DNA of 64,000 nucleotides from Parenemella sanctibonifatiensis (GTDB lineage Bacteria; Actinomycetota; Actinomycetes; Propionibacteriales; Propionibacteriaceae): positions 1-64,000 of the forward strand of contig NZ_NMVJ01000008.1 of NCBI RefSeq assembly GCF_002250565.1, written 5' to 3'. Under the pieces are notes generated by a model, which saw only the letters and a program-made list of their open reading frames with translations, ran no database searches and had not been told where the DNA came from. A program made the position numbers and the translations under genes. This document shows positions 36,615 through 44,404 of this stretch, in pieces; within the stretch, counting starts at the first letter, position 1; each line of letters begins with the position of its first letter.

Positions 36615-37377
36615 TCGACTTCATCGCTGCCCATAGAGAAGAGTTCGGGGTCGAGCCGATCTGTCGCGTGCTGTCTGAGCACGGGATCCAGATCGCCCCA
36701 TCCACCTTCTACGAGGCCCTGAGTCGACGTCCCTCCAGACAGGTGCTGCGCGACGCGGAGCTTGTTGCGTTGATGGCGGCTGAGCGTGACCGGCAGAAGC
36801 TGTTGCCAGGTTCGGGGCGCGCAAGATGTGGCTCCACCCACGCGGGAAGGGCCCCGACGTTGCCAGGTGCACGATCGAGCTGCTCTACCGAGAGCAAGGC
36901 TGGCAGGGCGCCGTGCGGTTGAAGAAGGTCCGGACCACGATCGGCGACCCTGCCGCCGAGCGGCCTGCTGACCGGGTGGACCGGCAGTTCTGAGCATCAC
37001 AGCCGAACCAACACGTCGAAGATGAACGCGACATAGACCGTGCCGGCCCCGGTTGTGACATAGGTGAAGTCAGCCACCCACGCCGAAGCCGGGTCTCAGT
37101 ACGTCGATTTCGCCTTCACCCAACGGCTCATCGCTGAGGGCGTCGCCCCATCGGTTGGGATGCCTACGACAACGAGTCCCAGATCGGGCTCTACAAGGCC
37201 GAGCCGATCCGGCCCGGCAGCCCGTGGCGTGGGGTCGAGCACGTCGAACTGGAGACCCTGAACTGGGTTGACCTCTTCAACAACGAGCGCCCCCACGAAG
37301 CCCTGGACGACCTGACCCCGATGGCCGTCGAGGAACTCCACTACGCTGCAAGGAACCGGCTCGAGCCGACCGGCTGA
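36564..37377 (+). pseudogene. IS3-family transposase OrfB, decayed with internal inversion
   Basis: Starting in the -1 frame relative to orfA, it reads VLIDFIAAHREEFGVEPICR normally to about 36800, then shifts frame (FGARKMWLHPRGKGPDVARC) and reaches a TGA at 36991 after PADRVDRQF. The next ~90 bp (about 37001-37091) make sense only on the opposite strand, where they read WVADFTYVTTGAGTVYVAF, the region of the first catalytic Asp. The HSDR segment with the second Asp is missing; GSQYVDFAFTQRLIAEG follows, then another shift into WDAYDNESQIGLYKAE and the normal C-terminus (NNERPHEALDDLTPM). It cannot encode a working DDE nuclease. Confidence 0.8.
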
Positions 37378-37477
37378 GTCATCAAACCCAGCCTCCGGAC
37401 ACGCCGGGCGATTCAGGCGGTAGCGGGCCGGTCACGGGTCAGGCGATCTTGATCGCCACTCAGTGGCTCGGGTTCTG

Positions 37478-37865
37478 AGTGGGCGCCCTGGCCGGGGTAG
37501 GGGGAATTTTACCTAGGATGTTGATGTGAAAGAGAGATTCACCATTACTGAGCCGCGGTCCTCCTTGGCGTGCGTTCGATGCGCTCCGGGCGCGCCCATT
37601 TCGGTGCGGGTCTGGCGATGGGAAGACATCGCGGTGGGGCGTCACGGTTAGGAATATGTACGGGCTTACGGAGATCCCCGGATTCTTTAGCGCACCCCTG
37701 ATAACACCGCAGAACGTGGAGGTGGTTTCGGAAACAGGGGGGCTTGTTCGGGTCCGGGGTGGGGAGATCGAGGTGTTTTGGGACGGCTGCTGGCGACCCA
37801 CGGGAGATGCTGGCGAGGTCGTAAGCAATGGGCGATACGTTGCCCGGACTGGCAGACTTGCCTAA
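37478..37865 (+). pseudogene. Fragment of an adenylate-forming (ANL / NRPS A-domain-like) synthetase, frameshifted
   Basis: Three overlapping frames read together as an adenylation-domain piece: GALAGVGGILPRMLM (37482-37526), then RSSLACVRCAPGAPISVRVW (37553-37615) in a second frame, then VRNMYGLTEIPGF, GGLVRVRGGEIEVFWDG and WRPTGDAGEVV...GRYVARTGR (37645-37860) in a third. YGLTE is core motif A5, TGD is A7 and the Gly-Arg is the start of A8. Motifs A1-A3 upstream and A9-A10 (with the catalytic Lys) downstream are absent, so it cannot be active. The last part could be misread as a 69-residue peptide gene. It precedes a carrier-thioesterase gene, which its product would once have loaded. Confidence 0.55.
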
Positions 37866-37898
37866 GCCAGCCAAGGCGGGTTAATCGAAGGGGGTGTG

Positions 37899-38951
37899 AT
37901 GGACCAGCCGCGAGGAACGTACGAGTATGATGTTCAGCGCATCGTATGTCGGCTCACCGAAAGACCGTCAGCGGATGTTGGAGTTACAGCGTCCATGGAG
38001 GACATTGGTTTGGACTCCGTTGATTTTATGGTCCTATTGGCCGAGCTTGGGCGCGCGACGGGGGCTCCCTTGCTCGGACTTGGTTTAGATCCAAGGAGTA
38101 CGAGTTGCGCGAGTTTGGCGGAGCGTGTTGTCGCTGCGACGGGGGCCATGGTGCCGCCGGGGCTACTGGTGTTTAGTACCCGAATAGAAGACAATGCGTC
38201 CATAATCTGGGTGGTGCTCCCTGCGGGGAACGGGGAGGTAGGGTTCGCTCGACGCAGCTTACTGGATTGGGATGGCGTTCTTGGGCTGCGGGGTTATGGC
38301 CTGGGGCCCAATGAACTAGTCCCTGACTCTGGCGCGGCGCTTGGTCAAGTCTACTGGAAGGCAGTCGAGGATCTGGTTTTGGAGAGGCCGGATCGGAGGG
38401 TGGTTTTTGTTGGGTTTTCGCTGGGGGCATGGATCGCAAGACTTGTCGCGGAGGCGGCGCATGGGTGCGTTGACTCTGGCTCGATTGGATTGGTTTTGAT
38501 GGACCCCTTGCCTCCTAGCGCGTACTTACGTGGGTCGGAAGCTGAGTTTCTGGACCAGCGGCGCCGCGTTTGGGAGCGGTACACCGTTGGGCGCGGGGCG
38601 AGTCGGAGTTGGCCCGAGGTTTCCAGGCTGGCAATCAAGCGTGGGGCGTTGCCTGGCTATCTGGGAGGTGACGACCTGCGCAGAATTGAGTTGTTTCAGT
38701 TTCGAACCGCACGGGCGGCGATGACGGAAGCTCCGCCGCTGCCCGCACACTCGCTGCTGATCTCGAGTCGAGGGTCATGGCGCGGCCATTGGGGCGACCC
38801 GACGTATGAGGGCTCCAAGCGTTTGGTATTTCCAGGGGGGCATGCGGAGCTTACTTGGGGGTTTCCGTGGAGAGAGCTTCGATCGTACGGACACGGGTGG
38901 AACTGGCGCCCCCTAGCTGCGGCGTTTGAGAGAGGGCGGACGCATGATTGA
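37899..38951 (+). CDS. Stand-alone carrier protein-thioesterase didomain (NRPS/PKS type)
   Basis: 350 residues. Residues ~8-82 form an acyl/peptidyl carrier domain with the phosphopantetheine serine in EDIGLDSVDFMVLLAEL (Ser40). Residues ~88-345 look like an alpha/beta-hydrolase thioesterase: nucleophile elbow VGFSLGAW (Ser174), an acidic residue in VLMDPLP, and a late His in FPGGHAEL. Such didomains end thiotemplate assembly lines, releasing the product from the carrier arm. The ATG at 37899 follows GAAGGGGG at good spacing. It overlaps the ABC exporter gene by 8 nt. No condensation or ketosynthase gene is present, so it may be a relic or work with enzymes elsewhere. Codon use (many GGG, TTG, GTT) is unlike the core genes. 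Confidence 0.72.
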   Translation: MDQPRGTYEYDVQRIVCRLTERPSADVGVTASMEDIGLDSVDFMVLLAELGRATGAPLLGLGLDPRSTSCASLAERVVAATGAMVPPGLLVFSTRIEDNASIIWVVLPAGNGEVGFARRSLLDWDGVLGLRGYGLGPNELVPDSGAALGQVYWKAVEDLVLERPDRRVVFVGFSLGAWIARLVAEAAHGCVDSGSIGLVLMDPLPPSAYLRGSEAEFLDQRRRVWERYTVGRGASRSWPEVSRLAIKRGALPGYLGGDDLRRIELFQFRTARAAMTEAPPLPAHSLLISSRGSWRGHWGDPTYEGSKRLVFPGGHAELTWGFPWRELRSYGHGWNWRPLAAAFERGRTHD

Positions 38952-40713
38952 TGGATTGGGAAAACTGCTTCGGACTGGACTGGTTGGGGTACGGGCGAGC
39001 TTTCGCTGCTCCCCCGGCTGGTTCTTGCTGGCACTAGTGTTGACGCTGCTGCAGGCAGCGTTTCCGGCGATGCAGTTCTTTCTGATGCGGCGGCTCGTTG
39101 GGGCAGCGGGAGCCCAGGTTGAAGACATGGCGCCCGTCCTTGTGGCGATTGCGATGCTGGTGGGGCTGGTGTATCCGCTCGCGCAGATTGCGACGGCGGC
39201 TTCGCAGCGGATGGCACTGCGGGTTCGCGCCGATTATCGGGCGCAGCTGATGGACCGTGCTGCCGCGCTCGAACCGCAGGATCTGGCCACTGAGGAGGTT
39301 GCGACAGCCCTCGAGGCGGCAGATCAGGCCATAGTGGCTATCCATGATGTCGGCCCAAAGGCGCTGCAGCTCATGGGCGCAGTGGGGGCCAGCTTCTTTC
39401 TCACCGGTGCGTTGTGGTCCGTCGATGTAGTTGCCGGCCTACTGGTGGCCGCGGCGGTCTTGCCGGCGATTGTGGCCTTCTCCTTGGTCGCAAGGCGCGA
39501 GTCGGCGGGCTGGCCTAAGGTGGCCGCATCCGAAAGGCGTGGGCGCTATCTGATGGAACAGTTGCTCCAGCAGCGAACCGCAACCGAGCTGTCGACCATG
39601 GGCGGAGGTTGGCTTGTGGCGGCACGTGGGCAGGCGAAGATTCGCCAAGCTGCTCAGGTCCTGGACGGCATGGTCGGATACGCCATGCGCATGGAGTTGA
39701 TTGCGGCCGGAGCAACAGCGGTGTTGTTCGGGGGTGTCATCATTCGAATAGTCTTGGTAAGCGGCTCGGCGGCGAGCGTGGCGGCCGCAGTTGTTGCGGT
39801 TATCGTCGGAATGAACTCCATTCGGCAGTGCGGGTATGCCGCAGGCGGTCTCATCTCGGCGAGTCCGCGACTTGAGAGTTTTGAGAAGATTGCCGGGGCG
39901 ATGGCGGGGGCAGACGATGCGTCATCCGGGCCTATTAGCGGAGCTCGAGCGGCGGTTTCGTGCTTAAGGGTGGACGGTGTAGGGCTGAGGTACCCCGGCG
40001 CTGAGTCCCTCGCCATCCAAGGGATCGACATGACTCTGCGTCGAGGCGAGCTTGTGGCGATGGTCGGCGTGAACGGCGCAGGGAAATCGACAATCGTTAA
40101 CGCTTTGGTCGGCGCGCGTCCACTGGCCTCGGGGTCGGTCCGAGCCGACGGCATTGACCTATCGGGGCTGCCCGGGGACGAGAGACGTGAGATGTTCGCG
40201 CTCTTGACACAAGAGTTCGGGCGGTTTGAGCTGTCGATCCGAGATTCGCTCGAGTTGGGTGTGGGGCGGCGAAGCGGCGCTGTCAAGGACGAGGAGATGT
40301 GGAGTGCGCTCGAGTTTGCCCACCTGAGGAGGGTCGTTTCTAGTTTACCGAACGGGCTCGACACGGTTCTAGGGGAGCAATGGGGTGGGTCCGGAATGTC
40401 GGGCGGGCAGTGGCAACGGCTTGCGATCGCTCGGCTTGCACTGCGTGATTCGCCGGTGTGGGTGCTGGATGAGCCGACGGCCTCGCTTGATGCTGAGGTA
40501 GAGCAGCAGGTCTTCGATACATTGCGCAGAGAGGCCTCCAGCCGGATCACATTAGTGGTGACTCACCGAGCCTCGACCTTGGCAAAGATGGATAGGATCC
40601 ACGTCGTCAGTGCCGGGCGAATCGTCCAAGCAGGCTCCTTTAGCGAACTGGTGACGGATACCAATGGGGAGTTCTATCGACTGTTTCACGACCAGCTGGT
40701 CGGGGATATCTGA
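38944..40713 (+). CDS. ABC exporter half-transporter (fused permease-ATPase)
   Basis: 589 residues. An N-terminal membrane domain with about six helices (FLLALVLTLLQAAFPAMQFF, VLVAIAMLVGLVYPL, VVAGLLVAAAVLPAIVAFSL and others) is fused to a nucleotide-binding domain: Walker A GVNGAGKST, Q-loop LLTQEFG, signature MSGGQWQRLA, Walker B VWVLDEPTASLD and H-loop VVTHRAS. It resembles NRPS- and lantibiotic-cluster exporters, which work as dimers. The ATG lies inside the end of the carrier-thioesterase gene, so it was probably the export arm of that cluster. The gene appears intact even though the adenylation gene is broken. Confidence 0.85.
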   Translation: MIDGLGKLLRTGLVGVRASFRCSPGWFLLALVLTLLQAAFPAMQFFLMRRLVGAAGAQVEDMAPVLVAIAMLVGLVYPLAQIATAASQRMALRVRADYRAQLMDRAAALEPQDLATEEVATALEAADQAIVAIHDVGPKALQLMGAVGASFFLTGALWSVDVVAGLLVAAAVLPAIVAFSLVARRESAGWPKVAASERRGRYLMEQLLQQRTATELSTMGGGWLVAARGQAKIRQAAQVLDGMVGYAMRMELIAAGATAVLFGGVIIRIVLVSGSAASVAAAVVAVIVGMNSIRQCGYAAGGLISASPRLESFEKIAGAMAGADDASSGPISGARAAVSCLRVDGVGLRYPGAESLAIQGIDMTLRRGELVAMVGVNGAGKSTIVNALVGARPLASGSVRADGIDLSGLPGDERREMFALLTQEFGRFELSIRDSLELGVGRRSGAVKDEEMWSALEFAHLRRVVSSLPNGLDTVLGEQWGGSGMSGGQWQRLAIARLALRDSPVWVLDEPTASLDAEVEQQVFDTLRREASSRITLVVTHRASTLAKMDRIHVVSAGRIVQAGSFSELVTDTNGEFYRLFHDQLVGDI

Positions 40714-40964
40714 ACCGGATTTACGGGTTCTTGGCCGCGGATCGGAGCGAGCTGAGAGGTCACCGTCAGACTGTAGCGGTCGCCCAGCTGCGAGATCTCG
40801 GGCAGCGACGGGTACTCCGGCAAGTGCTCCAACAGGTGCCGCGCCCACGTGCCTGGGCCTTCGGATCGATCCGCGTCGGCAGGACCGGCATTCTTTCGAC
40901 TCACACGGGCGCGGCATGAAACCTCGGGCGGCTCACAGGGTGTCCGGCCACTGGTGTTGCTCGT

Positions 40965-40970
40965 TAGGCT
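40965..40970 (+). promoter_or_regulatory. Leaderless promoter -10 box (DUF2510 gene)
   Basis: TAGGCT followed by exactly six bases (GGTGGG) and the GTG start at 40977. The 263-bp gap before it (40714-40976) shows no convincing gene; it marks the right edge of the island. Confidence 0.5.
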
Positions 40971-40976
40971 GGTGGG

Positions 40977-41930
40977 GTGAGCGAGCCAGGCTGGTACCCC
41001 GACCCGATGGGCAAAGCGGGGTCCCTGCGCTACTTCGACGGTCAGCAGTGGACCACCTCGGTCTCCGACCAGGCCGGTCAGCCGCCAGCAGGTCAGAACG
41101 GCCCTCACCCCCAGTCAGGTCAGTACGCCGGGCAGCAGCCCCCGGGCCCCGGCGGTGGCGCCGGATCCGGTACGCCGGGCGGCCAGCCGCGCGAAGTCCT
41201 CGGCGTCCAACTGCGCTGGCTGCTGCTCGCCGCCGGCATCATCATCCTCGCCGCGGTGCTGATCGGCAGCCTGGTCGCGCGTCCCAGCAATGCCCCCGGC
41301 CCCGGCGAGGATCCCGCCACCACCGACGGCCCGGGCACTCAGACCACCGATGACCCGACCGGTCCGGGCGGCCGGGACCCCGACAAGTACGACTGCCGCA
41401 TCGGAAACGGCTCCGGGTCGGGGGCTCGGCCGCCGAAGCTGGGCACTCCCGGACTTGAGATGACGGTGCCGGCCGACTGGCCGTGGCGGTATTCGCTGGA
41501 CTACTGGACCTGGCTCGATGACTCCGCGTCTTGGGGCCGGGTCGACGTCGGGCCCGGAGACGAGGGCTGGGCCACCGGTGTGTCCATCGGCCGGATCGGG
41601 ACCGACGGCGAGGGGCCGCGCAGCGCCGCCGAAGGTCTGGCGTGGGCCCACGAGTGCCTCCGCCGGCCCGATGGCGCCTTCGGCGACCTCGAATACGAGG
41701 TGCAGGAGATCGCCGCCGGGGACACCCGGGTGGGGGACTACCCAGCCAAGCGGGTGGCGTACGCCTATCTGCTGCCGGATCAGGGCAAGCTCAGCTATGC
41801 CGGTTATGAGGTCACGATCATGATCGTGGAGATGCCTGACGGCTTGGTGCAGGTGGTGGGTTGGGCCCCGGGCGGCAGCGACGAGATGGAGACCATCGCC
41901 ACTGCGTTGCAGTCCCTGCAGGCGCCCTGA
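40977..41930 (+). CDS. DUF2510 single-pass membrane protein
   Basis: 317 residues. An N-terminal DUF2510 motif (GWYPDPMGKAGSLRYFDGQQ, then WT) is followed by a Gly/Pro/Gln-rich linker, one membrane helix (WLLLAAGIIILAAVLIGSLV, about residues 80-100), a Pro/Thr/Asp-rich stalk and a ~170-residue external domain rich in Trp and Gly that I do not recognise. DUF2510 is an actinobacterial cytoplasmic module of unknown role. GTG start fixed by TAGGCT six bases upstream. Confidence 0.8.
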   Translation: MSEPGWYPDPMGKAGSLRYFDGQQWTTSVSDQAGQPPAGQNGPHPQSGQYAGQQPPGPGGGAGSGTPGGQPREVLGVQLRWLLLAAGIIILAAVLIGSLVARPSNAPGPGEDPATTDGPGTQTTDDPTGPGGRDPDKYDCRIGNGSGSGARPPKLGTPGLEMTVPADWPWRYSLDYWTWLDDSASWGRVDVGPGDEGWATGVSIGRIGTDGEGPRSAAEGLAWAHECLRRPDGAFGDLEYEVQEIAAGDTRVGDYPAKRVAYAYLLPDQGKLSYAGYEVTIMIVEMPDGLVQVVGWAPGGSDEMETIATALQSLQAP

Positions 41931-41977
41931 CCGAAGAATTTCTTCTCTGGGTCTGCCGTGGTGGCCGGGCCGCGCGG

Positions 41978-41983
41978 TACAGT
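41978..41983 (+). promoter_or_regulatory. Leaderless promoter -10 box (LURP-one gene)
   Basis: TACAGT followed by six bases (TTCCCG) and the GTG at 41990, so transcription should begin on the start codon. This favours the GTG over the later ATG at 42017. Confidence 0.45.
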
Positions 41984-41989
41984 TTCCCG

Positions 41990-42559
41990 GTGAATCAGGA
42001 CTTGCCCGGCTTCGTGATGAAGCAGAAGATCACCATGACCGTCAATCGGTACGAGATTCGTCCCGACGACAACGGCCCCATCCTCGCCATGGCGCAGCAG
42101 AAGCGCATGGCGCTGCGCGACGAGGTCACCTTCTTCGCCGACGAGGCCCGCACCCAGCCGATGTTCCAGTTCAAGGCCCGGCAGCGCATGGACGTCGCCG
42201 CCACCTACGACATCACCGATGTCCAAGGCAACCAGCTCGGCTGGTTCAAGAAGGAGTTCGCCAAGTCGATGCTCCGCTCCACCTGGACGCTGGGGGTGCC
42301 CTCGCTGGGCTTGGAGGCGACCGGCCAGGAGCGCAACGCGACCGTCGCGGTCCTGCGACGCTTCCTCGACTTCAGCTGGCCGATCCACTTCGACTTCCAG
42401 ACCAACGGTGGCGACATCCCGGTCGCGAGCATCGAGCGCAAGTGGGCGGTCCGGGACCGCTACCTCGTCAACCTGCCCGCCGCCCCCAACGGGCAGCGGC
42501 TGGACTGGCGCGTCGGCGCCTGCCTTGCCGTGGCGTGTGATGCCCTGATGGGACGCTGA
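41990..42559 (+). CDS. LURP-one-related / scramblase-fold protein
   Basis: 189 residues with a strand-rich 12-stranded-barrel pattern: YEIRPDDNGPILAMAQQKRM, DEVTFFADEARTQPMFQFKA, YDITDVQGNQLGWFKKEF and VASIERKWAVRDRYLVNL. These repeated phrases are typical of LURP-one-related proteins, which share the phospholipid-scramblase (tubby-like) fold. Bacterial function is unknown. The first ~9 residues depend on the GTG start, supported by TACAGT upstream. Confidence 0.78.
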   Translation: MNQDLPGFVMKQKITMTVNRYEIRPDDNGPILAMAQQKRMALRDEVTFFADEARTQPMFQFKARQRMDVAATYDITDVQGNQLGWFKKEFAKSMLRSTWTLGVPSLGLEATGQERNATVAVLRRFLDFSWPIHFDFQTNGGDIPVASIERKWAVRDRYLVNLPAAPNGQRLDWRVGACLAVACDALMGR

Positions 42560-42620
42560 CGATCGACTCTTGACCGGGGGTTGAGGCCCCACTGGCGCCA
42601 CGCGCGCTCGGCAACCGAAG

Positions 42621-44249
42621 ATGGCGGCCATGACCGCCGTTCCTTCCCTGCCGAGTGCGCGTTTCGTCGTTTCCGGGCCGCGCCGGGCGCTGGCCGTGAT
42701 GGCCGCCTTCGCCGTCGCCGTCTCGACCTGGCTGACCGTGGGCGCGCTCCAGGCGCCGACCGCCTCGGCTCGCGACACCAGCCGCTACATCGCCGCGGTG
42801 GCGCCGATGGCCCAACAGGGGCAGCGCGACCACGGCGTACCGGCATCGGTCTCGATCGCCCAGTCGATCCTCGAGTCCGGCTGGGGCACCTCCTCGCTGG
42901 CGGTCTATGGGCAGGCCTACTTCGGCATCAAGTGCAACACCTCCAACGCCGGCAGCCCCTACCAGTCCGGCTGCATGAACAAGAACTCCCTGGAGTACTA
43001 CGACCCGGCCAACCCGGTCTCGGAAGTGTCTGCCTTCCGCATCTACAAAAAGGCCGGCGACTCCTTCAAGGACCACGGCCATTTCCTGCGCAACAACCGC
43101 CGCTACGCCGCAGCCTTCTCGACCAACAACCCCGATGACTTCATCCGGGCGGTGCACCGGGCCGGCTACGCCACCGACCCCAACTACGCCAACCTCATCA
43201 TCGGCCTGATGCAGCGTTACGACCTCTACCGCTACGACCGCGAGGCCGCCTCGACCACGCCGGTGCGCGTCGACGGCGCGATCGGGGACAAGTACGCCCA
43301 GGTCGGCGGCGCGTCCAGCGCGCTGGGGGTGCCGATCGGTGAAGAGATCGACGGGCCGCTGCCGGGCAGCCGGATGACGATGTTCGCGGCCGGCGCGATC
43401 GTCTTCACCCACCGGTGGGGCGCCCACCCGATCTCGGCGGACCTGTGGCGGCTGTACCGCTCCAGCGAGAGCCTGCGCGCCACCATCGGCCACGTCAAGG
43501 GCGACCGCTACAAGGTGGCCGGTGGCTGGGCGCAGGAGTTCGAACATGGCCGCCTCTATCACACCGACCGTGGCACCTTCGCCGTCTTCGGGGCCATCTA
43601 CAACCGGTACGCCGCCGTGCGCGCCGACGCTGGCACCCTCGGCGTGCCGACCTCGAACGAACGCTGCAACCTGCCCGGCGGGGGCTGCCAGCAGACCTTC
43701 ACCGGCGGCACGATCACCTGGTCGCTGCCCACCGGCGCCCGCGCCACCTGGGGCCGGATCGGCACTCGCTGGGACGGCATGGGACGGGAGAAGTCGACCC
43801 TGGGCAAGCCGGTCAGCGATGAGATCTGCGGCCTGACCCAGGGCGGTTGCTACCAGAACTTCTCCGGCGGTGGGATCACCTGGACGCTGGCCACCGACGC
43901 CCACCCCACCTACGGTGAGATCCGCGGCCGCTGGGCCGCGATGGACTACGAACGCAGCAACCTGGGCTACCCCACCAGCGGCGAGTTCTGCGGGCTCCGC
44001 AACGGCGGCTGCTTCCAGTTCTTCCAAGGTGGCACGATCTATTGGTCCGGCACCAGCGGCGCTTGGCCGGCGTACGGCCGCATCTATGACCACTGGGCCA
44101 GCACCGGCTGGGAGACCGGTGTCTTCGGTTATCCCACCAGCGCCGAAAGCTGCCAGAACCTGACCGATCGTCGCGTGTGTACGCAGACCTTCCAGGGCGG
44201 CACGATCACCTGGGACTCGCAGACCGACATCCGCACCAGCCGAGGCTGA
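42621..44249 (+). CDS. Secreted GH73-type glucosaminidase with LGFP wall-binding repeats
   Basis: 542 residues. A signal peptide (ALAVMAAFAVAVSTWLTVGA, cut near residue 50) leads to a FlgJ/GH73-like glucosaminidase domain: SIAQSILESGWGTSSLAVYG (the Glu is the likely acid), FGIKCNTSN and FKDHGHFLRNNRRYAAAF. Five LGFP-type repeats follow (ALGVPIGEEIDG, TLGVPTSNERCN, TLGKPVSDEICG, NLGYPTSGEFCG, VFGYPTSAESCQ), several carrying a Cys pair. LGFP repeats anchor actinobacterial proteins in the wall. It probably cleaves peptidoglycan glycan strands during growth or separation. The start may be the ATG at 42630. Confidence 0.87.
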   Translation: MAAMTAVPSLPSARFVVSGPRRALAVMAAFAVAVSTWLTVGALQAPTASARDTSRYIAAVAPMAQQGQRDHGVPASVSIAQSILESGWGTSSLAVYGQAYFGIKCNTSNAGSPYQSGCMNKNSLEYYDPANPVSEVSAFRIYKKAGDSFKDHGHFLRNNRRYAAAFSTNNPDDFIRAVHRAGYATDPNYANLIIGLMQRYDLYRYDREAASTTPVRVDGAIGDKYAQVGGASSALGVPIGEEIDGPLPGSRMTMFAAGAIVFTHRWGAHPISADLWRLYRSSESLRATIGHVKGDRYKVAGGWAQEFEHGRLYHTDRGTFAVFGAIYNRYAAVRADAGTLGVPTSNERCNLPGGGCQQTFTGGTITWSLPTGARATWGRIGTRWDGMGREKSTLGKPVSDEICGLTQGGCYQNFSGGGITWTLATDAHPTYGEIRGRWAAMDYERSNLGYPTSGEFCGLRNGGCFQFFQGGTIYWSGTSGAWPAYGRIYDHWASTGWETGVFGYPTSAESCQNLTDRRVCTQTFQGGTITWDSQTDIRTSRG

Positions 44250-44390
44250 GGCTGGCCCATCGGCCAAGGAATCGCTGATACTGAGCCAACAACCACCGCC
44301 GCGATGAGGAAACGACAACCGGTCACAGCGGTGACGCACCGCTAGAGATCGCCAAGGCCCGCGAGAACGGCGGCATCGCCTGACCAACGG

Positions 44391-44396
44391 TAGGCT
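44391..44396 (+). promoter_or_regulatory. Promoter -10 box before the MTD1-like gene
   Basis: TAGGCT ends 8 nt before the ATG at 44405, giving a leaderless or one- to two-base leader transcript. The spacer 44250-44404 holds nothing else recognisable. Confidence 0.45.
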
Positions 44397-44404
44397 CAGC
44401 GAAC

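Larger units (their letters stand above)
36255..37401 (+). mobile_element. Degenerate IS3-family insertion sequence
   Basis: Bounded by TGTCTGGAGG at 36255-36264 and CCTCCGGACA at 37392-37401, an inverted repeat with one mismatch. Inside are an intact orfA, and an orfB broken by frameshifts, a stop, a deletion and an internal inversion. Length is 1147 bp, slightly short for the family because of the orfB deletion. No matching target-site duplication flanks it (GGTG on the left, CGCC on the right), which agrees with loss of flanking DNA after insertion. Confidence 0.75.

Noticed and set aside
37656-37865. Stand-alone 69-aa peptide gene, possibly a RiPP precursor before the ABC exporter
   Set aside because: Its YGLTE, TGD and terminal Gly-Arg motifs, continuing a neighbouring frame, identify it as part of a decayed adenylation domain.
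40686-41108. Minus-strand frame across the 263-bp gap before the DUF2510 gene
   Set aside because: No start codon with a ribosome site, overlaps the start of a certain gene on the other strand, and shows no family motif; at most an unrecognised remnant.
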